A stretch of 58,109 bases of DNA from Massilia sp. YIM B02443 (GCF_030411955.1 NZ_JASNRA010000030.1:1-58109); one strand, 5' to 3'; positions 1 through 9,132 are shown, counted from the stretch's first letter. Notes: a model not told the origin generated them from the sequence alone. A program made the numbers and translations.

Positions 1-7
1 TGCATAT

Positions 8-44
8 GTTCGAATGAGTTCCTCGCTAACTGTTAGAACCCCTT
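8..44. repeat. Imperfect 37-bp repeat, copy A
   Basis: This stretch matches 45315-45351 at 31 of 37 positions by direct alignment; the shared core reads GAATGAGTTCC, two variable bases, then GCTAACTG. It runs into the last codons and stop of the transpeptidase gene on the minus strand. The other copy lies between the catalase and ligD genes, just before an intrinsic terminator. Its function is unknown. Confidence 0.6.
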
Positions 45-3000
45 CAGTTCCGGCGATGGCGCCGCCAGGCCGCGCAGCACGGCCGCCACCACCGGCGCCG
101 CATGGCCGCCGCCGCTCGCCGCCGAATGGCTGACGAAGGAGGCAAAAGCGAGACGGCGGGTCTGGCCCGGCAGGCTGCCCGGCTCCAGCCAGCCCATGAA
201 CCAGACCGTGGCCAGGCCGTCGGCGCCCACCGGCGCGGTGCCGGTCTTGCCGTACAGGCCGGGGCGCAAGCCGTTGAAGGCCGGGTCGCGGAAGGCGCCG
301 GCTGCGGTGCCGCCGTCGACCACGCCTTTCAGGCCGGCGCGGATGCGGTCCAGGCGCACGCCCAGCGCTTCGCCGCGCTGCGCCTTGGCGCTACGCCCGT
401 CGAGCGACAGCAGCAGGCGCGGCGTCACCGTGCGGCCTTGCGCCACCGCCGCCGCCACCAGCGCCATCTGCAGCGGCGTGGTCTGCATGCGCAGGCCGAT
501 CGCCATTTGCCGCAATTCGTGGCGGCTGTGCACCGGGTCGAGGTTGGAGGCGCTGCCTTGCAGCGCGTCCCACTGCGACCAGCGGAACTCCGGCGGCAGC
601 AGCCCGCCGTCGAGGCGCAGCGGCTCGCCGAAACCGAGCCGGCGCGCCATCGCCGCCACCGGACGCGCCGTGTCGAGCGCCCCGCTTTCCAGCTCGCGCG
701 CGCCGGGCATGCCGCCGTCGGGCTGGCCGAACAGGGTGCGGTCGCTCAGTTCCGCGGTCCAGGCGAACCAGGTATTCACGCTGTGCGTCAGCGCCTGCGC
801 CATGCCGAGCCGGCCGTCGGCGGCACGGGCGCCGGTGATCTGGTCGCGGAAGTTGGTGATGTGGGCGCGGCCGGTCTCGAACGGGTAGCTCGACGCGTCG
901 GTGCGAAAGCCGTAGCCGCCGTCACGCGCCATGCGGTCGACGCTCGCCAGCGGCAGGCCGCCCAGCAGCGCGTCCAGCCGCGCGTCGTGGCGCGCGGCCT
1001 GCTCCAGACCGAGTGCGCTGACCACCTTGAAGGTCGATCCCGGCGCCCGGTGCGCGCCGCCGTCGTGCTGGAAGGCGGCGATGCGCAGCAGGCTGCGCGC
1101 CGGGTCGGCGCGGTCGAAGTCGCGCACTTCGCCCCACTGCGCCGGATCAACCGCGCCGGCGCCGCTGGAAGCCGCCGCCAGGATCTCGCCGCTGCCGGCG
1201 TCCAGCAACACCAGGCCGGCGCGCCGTTCGGATGCCGGGGCGGCGCCGCCGTGGCAGGCCTTGCCATCGAAGCTGCCGCCGCGCAGGCCGATGCAATCCA
1301 GCGCGGCCTGGGCGCGCGCCTGCATGGCGAGGTCGAGGCTCAGCGTCGCCTCATGTGCGTTGCCGCCCAAGCGCGCCAGCATGCCGGCCACGCTGTTGTC
1401 CTGGGCGCGGTGTACGCCCAGCAGCGGCGCCAGGCCGGCTTTGGCTGCGTCGCTCGACGGTGCGCCGTCCGCCCACAGCGCATTGCCGTCGCGATCCAGA
1501 AGGCGCACCGGCACCGCGGCAGGCCGGACGCTGTTGCTGCCCGCGGGCAGCGCCTGCCACGCCAGGCGACCGTCGACCAGACGCAGGTGGCGGTAAGCGG
1601 CATCCGCGTTGCCCGACAATGCGGCCAGGTCGAGCGGCTCGACCCGTACCGACATCGAGGTCGCCCCCGGCAGCGGCGTCAGCACCACGCGGCGCACGGC
1701 GGCGCCGTCGGGACAGGCGCGTCCGTCGCAGGCGCCCTGCACCATCGCGCTAGCTCCATTGGCGCTGCGCACCCGGCCCGCGACCAGCAATTCGACCGGG
1801 CCCTGGCCGGCTTTCACCGGTGCGCTCAGGGTCACCAGTCCACCGTCGCGACCGCCTTCCCAGCCGCCGACCCGGTTCCACGCTTCCCAGCCCTGCGGCA
1901 GGCGCGCGAACAGGCGCATCGCCGCCAGTGGCAGTCCACTCTCTCGCGGCGCCGGCGCGCCGGCCACGCTGGCGTGCCAGCCGGCGGCGCTGCCGGAACG
2001 TTCGCGCCATGCCACCAGCCGCCGCTCGCTGTTGAAGATACGTACCTGTTCGCGCACGAAGGCGCCGTCGGCGCGGTGGTGCAGGCGTTCCAGCAGGCGG
2101 CGGTCGCCCGCGTCCAGATTCACCTGCGACCAGCCGGGCAGCGGCGCGCGCGATGCCGGCGACGCCGCGTGCCAGGCCAGCAGGTCGCGCGGCGCCAGTT
2201 CGATCAGGCCATCGCGGCCCAGGCGCAGCAGGCCGCGGGCGCGCAGCGCTTCGAACAGGGCCTGGTCTTCCATGCCGGGGCCGGGAGTCAATGGCACCTG
2301 GTAGCTGCCGGGCGCGAGGCGCAGCGACACCGGGTCGCCCGCCGTCGGGAAAGCCTGCACCAGCGCCGGCGCGACGGTGAGCGCGTTGTCCGGCTTGCGG
2401 TAATGGGTCAGCACCAGTTCGCCGGCCTGCGGGCAAGCGCTGCTGGCCTGGCGCGCGAAGCGCAGCGCCTGGCCATTCCACACCAGCCAGCCGCCGCGGC
2501 CCAGCGCTGCCTCGCCCTGGCGCGCGCGGGTGACGCGTCCGCCGGAGGCATCGCCGGTCCAGCCTGCGGTGCCGGCGCCGGCGTCCCAGTTCAGCTTCAG
2601 GCCTTGGCCCGGCGCCGCGTTGCCGGTCACCTGCACCCGTGGCATGTCGGAACCCGGCCGCGCCAGCAGCACCGCGCGCGGCGGCGCATTGCGCGATTGC
2701 GCGATCGCGGCGGCGTCCCCGAACGGGTAACCGATGCGCAGCGGCAGCAGCACGGGTTGCGCCGGGTCGAGCGTCTGCGTGCACAGGTCGACCCGCAGCG
2801 CCGGGCTGGCCGTCATGCCGCCGGCCACCACCAGCGCAACGCCGGCTTCCTGGCTCAGCGAGACGCCCGGCTCGCGCGGCACCACGAAGTGCAGGCCGGG
2901 GGTCAGCGGCTGCAGCGCGGTCAGCGCGGCCGCGCCGGGCAAGCCGTCCTCGCCTGACGGCAGCGCGCGCGCATGCAGCGCCAGCGCCACCGCGCCACCG

Positions 3001-3182
3001 GCCGCCAGCACCAGCGCGCCCCATACCCAGCCGCTGGCAAGCCAGGACAAGGACGGCAGGCGGGCGGCGTGGCTGCCGGCGCCCGCTGTGCGGCGGCTGC
3101 CCGCGCGCAGGTTGCGCGCGCGCCGCCGCGCCGTCTGGCTGGCGGCCAGGAAATCGAACAGGGTGGTGAACGTGCCTGGCAT
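33..3182 (-). CDS. Penicillin-binding transpeptidase-domain protein, class B-like, with large N-terminal region
   Basis: Predicted inner-membrane protein of 1049 residues whose C-terminal third is a penicillin-binding transpeptidase domain that would cross-link peptidoglycan in the periplasm. The three active-site motifs are visible in order: STFK near residue 716, SVN near 800 and KTGT near 979. One membrane segment lies near residues 50-70 (rich in Trp, Ala, Val, Leu). No glycosyltransferase domain is seen, so it is not a class A enzyme. About 600 residues between the membrane segment and the transpeptidase domain are not recognised. The ATG at 3182 was preferred; a TTG at 3233 would add 17 residues, and neither has a strong Shine-Dalgarno. 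The gene is longer than a typical FtsI or PBP2, so those symbols are not applied. The product may work with an SEDS glycosyltransferase outside the window; that is inference. Confidence 0.85.
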   Translation of the reverse strand: MPGTFTTLFDFLAASQTARRRARNLRAGSRRTAGAGSHAARLPSLSWLASGWVWGALVLAAGGAVALALHARALPSGEDGLPGAAALTALQPLTPGLHFVVPREPGVSLSQEAGVALVVAGGMTASPALRVDLCTQTLDPAQPVLLPLRIGYPFGDAAAIAQSRNAPPRAVLLARPGSDMPRVQVTGNAAPGQGLKLNWDAGAGTAGWTGDASGGRVTRARQGEAALGRGGWLVWNGQALRFARQASSACPQAGELVLTHYRKPDNALTVAPALVQAFPTAGDPVSLRLAPGSYQVPLTPGPGMEDQALFEALRARGLLRLGRDGLIELAPRDLLAWHAASPASRAPLPGWSQVNLDAGDRRLLERLHHRADGAFVREQVRIFNSERRLVAWRERSGSAAGWHASVAGAPAPRESGLPLAAMRLFARLPQGWEAWNRVGGWEGGRDGGLVTLSAPVKAGQGPVELLVAGRVRSANGASAMVQGACDGRACPDGAAVRRVVLTPLPGATSMSVRVEPLDLAALSGNADAAYRHLRLVDGRLAWQALPAGSNSVRPAAVPVRLLDRDGNALWADGAPSSDAAKAGLAPLLGVHRAQDNSVAGMLARLGGNAHEATLSLDLAMQARAQAALDCIGLRGGSFDGKACHGGAAPASERRAGLVLLDAGSGEILAAASSGAGAVDPAQWGEVRDFDRADPARSLLRIAAFQHDGGAHRAPGSTFKVVSALGLEQAARHDARLDALLGGLPLASVDRMARDGGYGFRTDASSYPFETGRAHITNFRDQITGARAADGRLGMAQALTHSVNTWFAWTAELSDRTLFGQPDGGMPGARELESGALDTARPVAAMARRLGFGEPLRLDGGLLPPEFRWSQWDALQGSASNLDPVHSRHELRQMAIGLRMQTTPLQMALVAAAVAQGRTVTPRLLLSLDGRSAKAQRGEALGVRLDRIRAGLKGVVDGGTAAGAFRDPAFNGLRPGLYGKTGTAPVGADGLATVWFMGWLEPGSLPGQTRRLAFASFVSHSAASGGGHAAPVVAAVLRGLAAPSPELKGF

Positions 3183-3403
3183 GTGCTGGTCCGGATAGAA
3201 AAGTCGGCGGGCGCCCGCGCGCCCTTCGCGCAAGGCTAGCGGGGGGCATCGGAAAAGCCGCGCGGGACGATCCGGAACGAAGCTTCGGCCGCGATTTTGC
3301 GCAGGTCATGCCGCATTTTTCGCCGCCCGTCGCACGCCGCTGGAGGCCTGCCCTCACCCGGAATACAGTGACTACATCGACCACCCACCCGCAGGAGAAC
3401 ATC

Positions 3404-3637
3404 ATGAACATCCTCAAGCACATGGAAGCCGCCTTCCTCGTCGCCGCCCTGGTGGCGGTGCCGGCCAGCTACCTCGGCGGCGGGATTCCAGATGCACAAG
3501 CTGACGTCAATGCCGCTGTCAAGGGCCAAGCCTATGCCGACGCGGTCGCGACGTCCGGCAAGACGGCAGTGGTAATAGTCAGCGCCAAGCGCCTGGATGC
3601 GGAAGAAAAACGCGAGATCCTGTTGGCGGCGCGCTGA
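3404..3637 (+). CDS. Small hypothetical exported or membrane protein (77 aa)
   Basis: The start ATG follows a good GCAGGAG ribosome-binding site. The N-terminal part (residues about 8-24) is hydrophobic and could be a signal anchor or a cleaved signal peptide, followed by a Gly-rich stretch and a mixed-charge helical tail rich in Lys, Glu and Ala. No known domain is recognised. It stands alone between the divergent transpeptidase gene and the next exported protein, about 95 bases upstream of the latter. The gene call rests on the ribosome-binding site, plausible composition and the hydrophobic N-terminus. Function is unknown. Confidence 0.65.
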   Translation: MNILKHMEAAFLVAALVAVPASYLGGGIPDAQADVNAAVKGQAYADAVATSGKTAVVIVSAKRLDAEEKREILLAAR

Positions 3638-3732
3638 TCGTGTATCAAATGTAAGAACTTGCTTCAAATTCCGTCTTCGGGAATCCGGATTGCTATATTG
3701 GCGACATCCGCTTTTCGGACCTGGAGACAAAC

Positions 3733-4308
3733 ATGAAAACCGCCCTCACCATCGCAGCCCTGGCCCTGGCCGGCGCCGCTGCCTACGCTCCGCTGCCGTC
3801 ACTCGCCCAGCCGCACGTGTCGGTCGTGATCAGCAGCGCGCCGCCGGCGCCGATCTACGAACGCATCCCCGGCCCGCGCCACGGCTACGTATGGGCGCCG
3901 GGCTATTGGGAGTGGCGCGGCCACCGCCACGCGTGGATCCCGGGCCACTACATCGCGGCGCGTCCGGGTTACGTATACGCGGCGCCGAGCTGGCACCAGC
4001 GCGGCGGGCGCTGGTACATGGAACCGTCGCGCTGGAACCGGCATCATGGTCCGGCGCCGGTGTATGTGGGCGGTTACCGCGGGCCTGACCGCCACGATCA
4101 TTACGACCGCCACGACCGGCGCGGACATGGTCATGGCCATGGTGGGCGCGACGGACGCTGGCGCGACACCGACCGCGATGGGATTCCGAACTATCGCGAT
4201 CGTGACCGCGACAACGATGGGATCAGCAACCGGCGTGACCGCGACCGCGATGGGGACGGTGTGCGCAACCGGCACGACCGGCGGCCGGATAATCCGTACC
4301 GCTACTGA
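3733..4308 (+). CDS. Exported YXWXXGXW-repeat protein with Asp/Arg-rich calcium-binding-like tail
   Basis: 191-residue secreted or periplasmic protein. It begins with a clear signal peptide (MKTALTIAALALAGAAAYA, possible cleavage near residue 26 after LAQ). Residues about 50-90 carry Trp/Tyr/Gly repeats such as YVWAPGYWEW and HAWIPGHY, typical of the WXXGXW (YXWXXGXW) repeat family of envelope proteins. From about residue 118 the chain is rich in His, Arg, Asp and Gly. It ends in three DxDxDG-like units (DTDRDGIPN, DRDNDGISN, DRDGDGVRN) that resemble thrombospondin type 3 calcium-binding repeats. A metal-binding role of the His/Asp tail is inference. An intrinsic terminator follows the stop codon. 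Confidence 0.75.
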   Translation: MKTALTIAALALAGAAAYAPLPSLAQPHVSVVISSAPPAPIYERIPGPRHGYVWAPGYWEWRGHRHAWIPGHYIAARPGYVYAAPSWHQRGGRWYMEPSRWNRHHGPAPVYVGGYRGPDRHDHYDRHDRRGHGHGHGGRDGRWRDTDRDGIPNYRDRDRDNDGISNRRDRDRDGDGVRNRHDRRPDNPYRY

Positions 4309-4338
4309 TAACGCAGCTGTCCACCGCAAGCCGGTAAA

Positions 4339-4372
4339 CCGTCGCTCCTGCAAAAGCGGGAGTGGCGGTTTT
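4339..4372 (+). terminator. Intrinsic terminator between convergent genes
   Basis: A 13-base arm starting CCGTCGCTCC pairs across an AAAA loop with GCGGGAGTGGCGG, with a few G-U or mismatched positions, and is followed by TTTT. It lies just after the exported repeat protein and before the convergent S9 peptidase stop. Confidence 0.65.
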
Positions 4373-4390
4373 CAGGGGTTTGGCTGATGG

Positions 4391-6328
4391 TCAAGGCTTC
4401 AGGTGCTTGTCCAGAAACGCCAGTATCTTCGCACTGGCCTCGGCCTGGTTCTTCTTCTTCGAGAACCCGTGCCCTTCGTCGCCGAACACGACGTACTCCA
4501 CCTCCACCCCCTTCTTGCGCACCGCCTCGACGATCTCGTCGCTCTCGGGCTTGATCACGCGCGGGTCGTTGGCGCCCTGGATCACCATCAGCGGCTTGCG
4601 GATCTGGTGCGCATGGAACAGCGGTGAGGTCGCAATCAAGAACTCCTTGTCCTTGACCGGGTCGCCGATCTCGTCGTACAGCGCCTTGCGCTGCGCTTCC
4701 CAGTACGGCGGAATGCTCTCCAGCGTGCGCACCCAGTTGCTGACGCCGAAGATGTCGATGCCGACCTTGAACGCCTCGGGACGGAACGCCAGCGCCGCCA
4801 GGGTCATGTAGCCGCCGTAGCTGCCGCCCATGATGCCGATCCGTTCCGGATCGATATAGCCCTGGCTGGCCAGCCAGGTCTTCGCTTCGACGCAATCCCA
4901 CAGCGGCTCCATGCCGTGCTTGCGGTCGTCGGCGCGGAAGAAGGTCTTGCCGTAGCCCGAGCTGCCGCGGTTGTTGATGCCCAGGACCGCGTAGCCGTGG
5001 TTGACCAGGTACTGGATCTGGGCGCTGTAGCCGCGCATGGTCTGCCCGCCGGGGCCGCCGTGCACGTACACCACCGCCGGCACTTTCGCGTTCGGCGCCG
5101 CGCTCTTCGGCTTGTAGTAGATCGACGGGATCACGGTGCCGTCGAACGAACGGAAGCGCACCACCTCGGCCTCGACCAGGTCGTCGGGGTCGATCTCGGG
5201 GCTCAGGCTGCGCGTCAGCTGGACCGTCTTGCCGCTCTTGAAGTCATGCACGTACAGGTTGTTGGGGGAGCGGTCGCCGTTCAGGTAGAAGGCCATCATG
5301 CGGCCGCTGCCCGAGAACGTCACCTGGCGCATCTCACCGCCCGGCAGCTTGGGCAGCGCCACGGCCTTGCCGCTCTTGTCATGGATGCGCACGTCGATGC
5401 TGCCGTCGCGGTTGACCACGCTGACGCGATGCTGGCCATTGCGCGAATAGCCGGTGCCGAGCAGGTCCCAGTCGGCCTTCTCGACCTCAAGCGTGGCGCC
5501 GGTGGCCAGGTCATACGCCATGATGCGCGTGAACTCGCCATCGGTGTTGGTGGTGTACAGCAGGCGCTTCGATTCCGGGTCGAAGTCGGCCGCGCTGTGG
5601 CTGGCCGGCTCCTTGTGCGGCGTGATGTGCTTCATCTGGCGCGTCTGCAGGTTGTACAGGTAGACGTCGCTGTCGGACGTGGTGTTCGGCTTGCCGAAGG
5701 CCAGCCAGTTGCCGTCGCGGCTGATGGCGCTCGGATTCATGCCGCTGTCGTTCTGGTACACCATGCTGCGCTTGTAGCTGGCGGCGTCGTACAGGTAGAG
5801 GTCGAAGAATTTCGGATCGCGCTCGTTGGTGACGACATAGAAACCGCTGCCGTCCGGCTTCCAGCCGGCGAACGACGCCTTCAGTTTGGCGCCCGGCGTC
5901 AGGTCGCGTTCCGTGCCGTCGAGTTCGCGCACGTACAGGTGGTTCTGCTCGTTGCCGCCCTGGTCGCGCGTGAACAGGATGCGGTCGTCGTTGTAGAAAT
6001 AGTCGACCGCATAGGTGGTGTCGGTGGTGGAATTCGTGAGCGCGCGCGGCGTCCCGCCGCCGACCGGCATGGTGTAGGCATTGAAGATGCCGGACTGGTT
6101 GCTGCTGAACAGGATCTGCTTTTCGTCCTTGCTGAACGAGGCGCCGGTGACGGACGTCGTCGCCATGAACTGCTCGATGGTATAGCGCTTGAGAGCCTTG
6201 GCAGCCGGCTTGGCAGGCGCCGCTTTCTGTACTTTGGCGGCTTGCGCCGAGGCGAAGCCAGGGGCCAGCATGGCCCCTGCGAGCGCGGCGAACAGGGACA
6301 GTCGTACTGCATGGCGAGACGGATGCAT
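4391..6328 (-). CDS. S9 family prolyl oligopeptidase / dipeptidyl aminopeptidase
   Basis: 645-residue exported serine peptidase. A signal peptide covers roughly residues 1-28 (hydrophobic core SLFAALAGAMLAPGFASA). The middle is a WD40/beta-propeller-like region with repeated strands. The C-terminal alpha/beta-hydrolase domain has the nucleophile motif GGSYGGYM (Ser about 503), the acid in GANDP (Asp about 588) and the His in DEGHGF (about 620), the S9 catalytic triad. It likely cleaves short peptides, often after proline or from the N-terminus, in the periplasm. The ATG at 6328 is preferred because AGGAG precedes it; the frame stays open further upstream but that part reads through the antisense of the neighbouring gene. 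It diverges from the RNase H-like gene. Confidence 0.92.
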   Translation of the reverse strand: MHPSRHAVRLSLFAALAGAMLAPGFASAQAAKVQKAAPAKPAAKALKRYTIEQFMATTSVTGASFSKDEKQILFSSNQSGIFNAYTMPVGGGTPRALTNSTTDTTYAVDYFYNDDRILFTRDQGGNEQNHLYVRELDGTERDLTPGAKLKASFAGWKPDGSGFYVVTNERDPKFFDLYLYDAASYKRSMVYQNDSGMNPSAISRDGNWLAFGKPNTTSDSDVYLYNLQTRQMKHITPHKEPASHSAADFDPESKRLLYTTNTDGEFTRIMAYDLATGATLEVEKADWDLLGTGYSRNGQHRVSVVNRDGSIDVRIHDKSGKAVALPKLPGGEMRQVTFSGSGRMMAFYLNGDRSPNNLYVHDFKSGKTVQLTRSLSPEIDPDDLVEAEVVRFRSFDGTVIPSIYYKPKSAAPNAKVPAVVYVHGGPGGQTMRGYSAQIQYLVNHGYAVLGINNRGSSGYGKTFFRADDRKHGMEPLWDCVEAKTWLASQGYIDPERIGIMGGSYGGYMTLAALAFRPEAFKVGIDIFGVSNWVRTLESIPPYWEAQRKALYDEIGDPVKDKEFLIATSPLFHAHQIRKPLMVIQGANDPRVIKPESDEIVEAVRKKGVEVEYVVFGDEGHGFSKKKNQAEASAKILAFLDKHLKP

Positions 6329-6424
6329 GGATTCTCCTGAAATGAAACACGATGGACACGACCGGATGAGTGTTTCAAAAGTCTTAACTCCTGTCAATAT
6401 TCTGGAATCGGTTATGCTCTCGCC

Positions 6425-7108
6425 ATGAACGACCTCGCCACACTGCACGCCGCCGCCTTCAAGGCCGAACTCGCCGCCAGCCGGCGCCTGGCCGAGCGCG
6501 GCGGCTTGAGCGAGGCGGACGCACTGCGCCGGGTCCTGACGCTGAGCGCGGGCGTGGCCGGGCTCGAGCACCTGCTGGCCGAGCGCAGCGCGCGCCGCCT
6601 GCACGCCGAGCTGCAAGCGGCGCGGCGCCAGGCCGATGCGGCGGCGGCGCGGCTGCGCAAGGCATCTCCCGCCGCTGCTACGGCCGCTGCTACGGCCGCG
6701 TGGCGCGCCTGGTTCGATGGCTCGGCGCGTCCCAACCCGGGCCGCTGCGGGCTCGGGGGCATGCTGACCGGTCCCGCTGGCCAGCACATCGAACTCTCGC
6801 TCGACGGCGGCCATGGCAACAGCAGCGAAGCCGAATACCGCGCCCTGATCGCGGTGCTGCGCGCGGCGCTCGAACACGGCGCGCATGCACCCGTGGTGGC
6901 TGGAGACAGCCAGGTCGTCATCGACGACGTCAATGGCCCTGACTGCGCCGGCGCGCCCGCCCTGCAGCTTTACCGCGAACAGGCACGCGCGCTGCTGGCA
7001 CGCCTGCCGGGAGCGACGCTGCGCTGGATCCCGCGCCACAAGAACCTGGAAGCGGACGCGCTGTCGCAGCGCGCGGTGCCGCCACCGATCATGGAACAGA
7101 CAAAATGA
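6425..7108 (+). CDS. RNase H-like (reverse-transcriptase-like ribonuclease HI family) protein
   Basis: 227-residue protein. Residues about 1-90 form an Ala/Arg/Leu-rich helical region with coiled-coil character. Residues about 93-215 form an RNase H fold: FDGSARPNPG (first Asp), SEAEYRALI (Glu), GDSQVVIDD (Asp) and a final Asp in HKNLEADALSQ. These match the DEDD metal-binding set of the plant/archaeal-like RNase HI group. The expected role is cleavage of RNA in RNA-DNA hybrids. The N-terminal extension differs from the minimal RNase HI encoded by rnhA. Its stop overlaps the start of the HD-domain gene by the ATGA arrangement, so the two are probably translationally coupled. No strong Shine-Dalgarno precedes the ATG. 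Confidence 0.8.
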   Translation: MNDLATLHAAAFKAELAASRRLAERGGLSEADALRRVLTLSAGVAGLEHLLAERSARRLHAELQAARRQADAAAARLRKASPAAATAAATAAWRAWFDGSARPNPGRCGLGGMLTGPAGQHIELSLDGGHGNSSEAEYRALIAVLRAALEHGAHAPVVAGDSQVVIDDVNGPDCAGAPALQLYREQARALLARLPGATLRWIPRHKNLEADALSQRAVPPPIMEQTK

Positions 7109-7776
7109 CTGATGGTAGAAACGATGTAACTGCGACCGATCTCGCCACGTGGCGCAGCAGGCTGGTGGCGATGGCCGCCGCCGGCGCCGACAACGACGGC
7201 GCCCACGACAGCGCCCACCTCGACCGTGTCTGGCGCAACGCCCGGCTGCTGCTGGAGCAGCATCCTGAAGCCGACCGCTTGGTGGTGCTGGCCGCCAGCT
7301 ACCTGCACGACCTGGTCAACCTGCCGAAGAACGATCCCGAACGGATCCAGGCGTCGCGCCGCTCGGCCCAGCTGGCGCGGCATCAGTTGTCGCACCTCGG
7401 CTTCCCATCCGAGAAACTGGACGCGGTGGCGCATGCGATCGAAGCGCACAGCTTCTCGGCCGCCATCCGCGCAGAAACCATCGAGGCGAAGATCGTGCAG
7501 GACGCCGACCGCCTCGACGGCCTGGGGCTGGTCGGCCTGGCGCGTTTGTTCTACATCGCCGGCAAGATGGACAGCAGCCTGGCGCATCCCGACGACCCGC
7601 TCGGCAATGAACGCGACTTCGACGACCGCCGTTATGCGCTCGACCACATCATGGTCAAGCTGGCGAAGCTGCCGGACATGATGCAGCTGGAAGCGGCGCG
7701 CACGCTCGGGCATGAACGCCTGAACCAGCTGCTGGCGTTCCGCGAAGACTTCGCACGCGAGTGGAGCGGCGCCTGA
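7105..7776 (+). CDS. HD-domain phosphohydrolase
   Basis: 223-residue soluble protein of the HD superfamily of metal-dependent phosphohydrolases. The pattern is HDSAHLDRV near the N-terminus, then SYLHDLVN (the HD dyad), AHAIEAHS and QDADRLDGLG, which supply the expected metal-binding His and Asp residues. It resembles the YedJ-like stand-alone HD hydrolases, which act on phosphorylated nucleotides or related substrates; the substrate cannot be read here. It overlaps the RNase H-like gene by 4 bases (ATGA), so the two likely form one transcript. That pairing hints at nucleic acid or nucleotide turnover, which is inference. Confidence 0.85.
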   Translation: MTDGRNDVTATDLATWRSRLVAMAAAGADNDGAHDSAHLDRVWRNARLLLEQHPEADRLVVLAASYLHDLVNLPKNDPERIQASRRSAQLARHQLSHLGFPSEKLDAVAHAIEAHSFSAAIRAETIEAKIVQDADRLDGLGLVGLARLFYIAGKMDSSLAHPDDPLGNERDFDDRRYALDHIMVKLAKLPDMMQLEAARTLGHERLNQLLAFREDFAREWSGA

Positions 7777-7887
7777 TTTCACTGGCATTCCGGCCTGCGC
7801 GCATGCTCTGCGGGTAACTGCTGCGGCGCCATGCGCAGTGACTGATGGTAGTGCTAATATGAAAGACCGCCACCAGCCGAGAAGTCC

Positions 7888-9132
7888 ATGACCAGTCCGA
7901 GTACGCTATCGCCACCCGCCGCCGGCAAGCTCAATTTCGTCCTGGTCTGCATCTTTATCGACATGCTCGGCATCGGGCTGTTGATTCCGGTATTCCCGCT
8001 GCTGGTCGGCCAGTACGTCAGCGCGCCGGACGAGCAGGCGCTGTGGTACGGCGTGATGGCCACCGTGTTCGGCACCTTGCAATTCCTGTGCATGCCGGCG
8101 CTGGGCGCGCTGAGCGACCGCGTCGGCCGCCGCCCCGTGCTGCTGTACTCGATGGGCGGCATGTGCCTGAACTTCCTGGTCACCGCGTGGGCGCCGAGCC
8201 TGGCCTGGGTGTTCGTCGGGCGGGTCATCGGCGGCATGTCCTCCGCCAGCATGTCGGTGGCGGCCGCCTATGCGTCCGACATCTCGACCCACGCCGACCG
8301 CGCGAAAAGCTTCGGCAAGATCGGCGCCGCCTTCGGCCTCGGTTTCATCTGCGGCCCGATGCTGGGCGGCCTGCTGGGCGAAGGCAATGTGCGCCTGCCG
8401 TTCTACGTGGCGGCGGCGCTGTCGGCCGCCAATCTGCTCTACGGTTACCTGCTGGTGCCGGAGTCGCTGCCCCCGGGCCGGCGCGAGCCGCTGCGCCTGG
8501 CGCGCCTGAACCCTTTCACCGCCCTGCTGCGGCTGCTGCGCCGGACCGACATCCGCGGCCTGGTGGTGGTCATCGTGCTCACCACCTTCGCCCAGATGAT
8601 GCTGCAATCGACCTGGGTGCTGTACACCACCTTCCGTTTCGGCTGGACCCCGCGCGACAACGGCATCGCCATGTTCTGCGTCGGCCTGGCCTCGGTGGTG
8701 GTGCAGGCCGGGCTGCTCGGCATGCTGATCCGCCGCTTCGGCGAGGTGCGCCTGTCGCTGCTGGGACTCGGCTCGGGCGCCCTCACCTTCGCCGCCTACG
8801 GCCTGGCGACCCAGGGCTGGATGATGTACGTGTTCATCCTGTGTAACATCCTGGCCTTCGCCGCCGGCCCGGCGCTGCAGGGGATCGTGTCGACATCCTC
8901 GCCGGCCGACCAGCAGGGCGAGCTGATGGGATCGCTGCAGTCGATCGCCAGCCTGGGCGTGATGTTGACGCCGATGATCGGCACCGGCATCCTGAGCACG
9001 GTCAGCCACCTGCCGCCGGACGACTGGCGCATCGGCAGCAGTTTCTTCCTGTGCGCGGCGATGCAGGGCGCGGCATTGCTGTGCGCGCGGCGCTACTTCC
9101 GCAATCACAAACAAGTTGGACGGGCAGCATGA
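7888..9132 (+). CDS. MFS transporter, TetA-like efflux family
   Basis: 414-residue inner-membrane protein with about 12 hydrophobic segments. The loop 2-3 signature of the major facilitator superfamily is visible as GALSDRVGRRPVLL, and FIDMLGIGLLIPVFPLL in helix 1 resembles TetA/TCR-type drug:H+ antiporters. The motif FGLGFICGPMLGGLLGE fits the antiporter motif C. It probably exports a small toxic compound; the substrate is not predictable. Its stop overlaps the start of the EamA gene (ATGA), so the two transporters are co-translated. A promoter region of about 110 bases separates it from the HD-domain gene. Confidence 0.88.
   Translation: MTSPSTLSPPAAGKLNFVLVCIFIDMLGIGLLIPVFPLLVGQYVSAPDEQALWYGVMATVFGTLQFLCMPALGALSDRVGRRPVLLYSMGGMCLNFLVTAWAPSLAWVFVGRVIGGMSSASMSVAAAYASDISTHADRAKSFGKIGAAFGLGFICGPMLGGLLGEGNVRLPFYVAAALSAANLLYGYLLVPESLPPGRREPLRLARLNPFTALLRLLRRTDIRGLVVVIVLTTFAQMMLQSTWVLYTTFRFGWTPRDNGIAMFCVGLASVVVQAGLLGMLIRRFGEVRLSLLGLGSGALTFAAYGLATQGWMMYVFILCNILAFAAGPALQGIVSTSSPADQQGELMGSLQSIASLGVMLTPMIGTGILSTVSHLPPDDWRIGSSFFLCAAMQGAALLCARRYFRNHKQVGRAA

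Noticed and set aside
102..2957. Long open frame on the plus strand opposite the transpeptidase gene
   Set aside because: It is a high-GC shadow frame rich in Arg, Ala and Gln with no domain; the minus-strand frame has three catalytic motifs.
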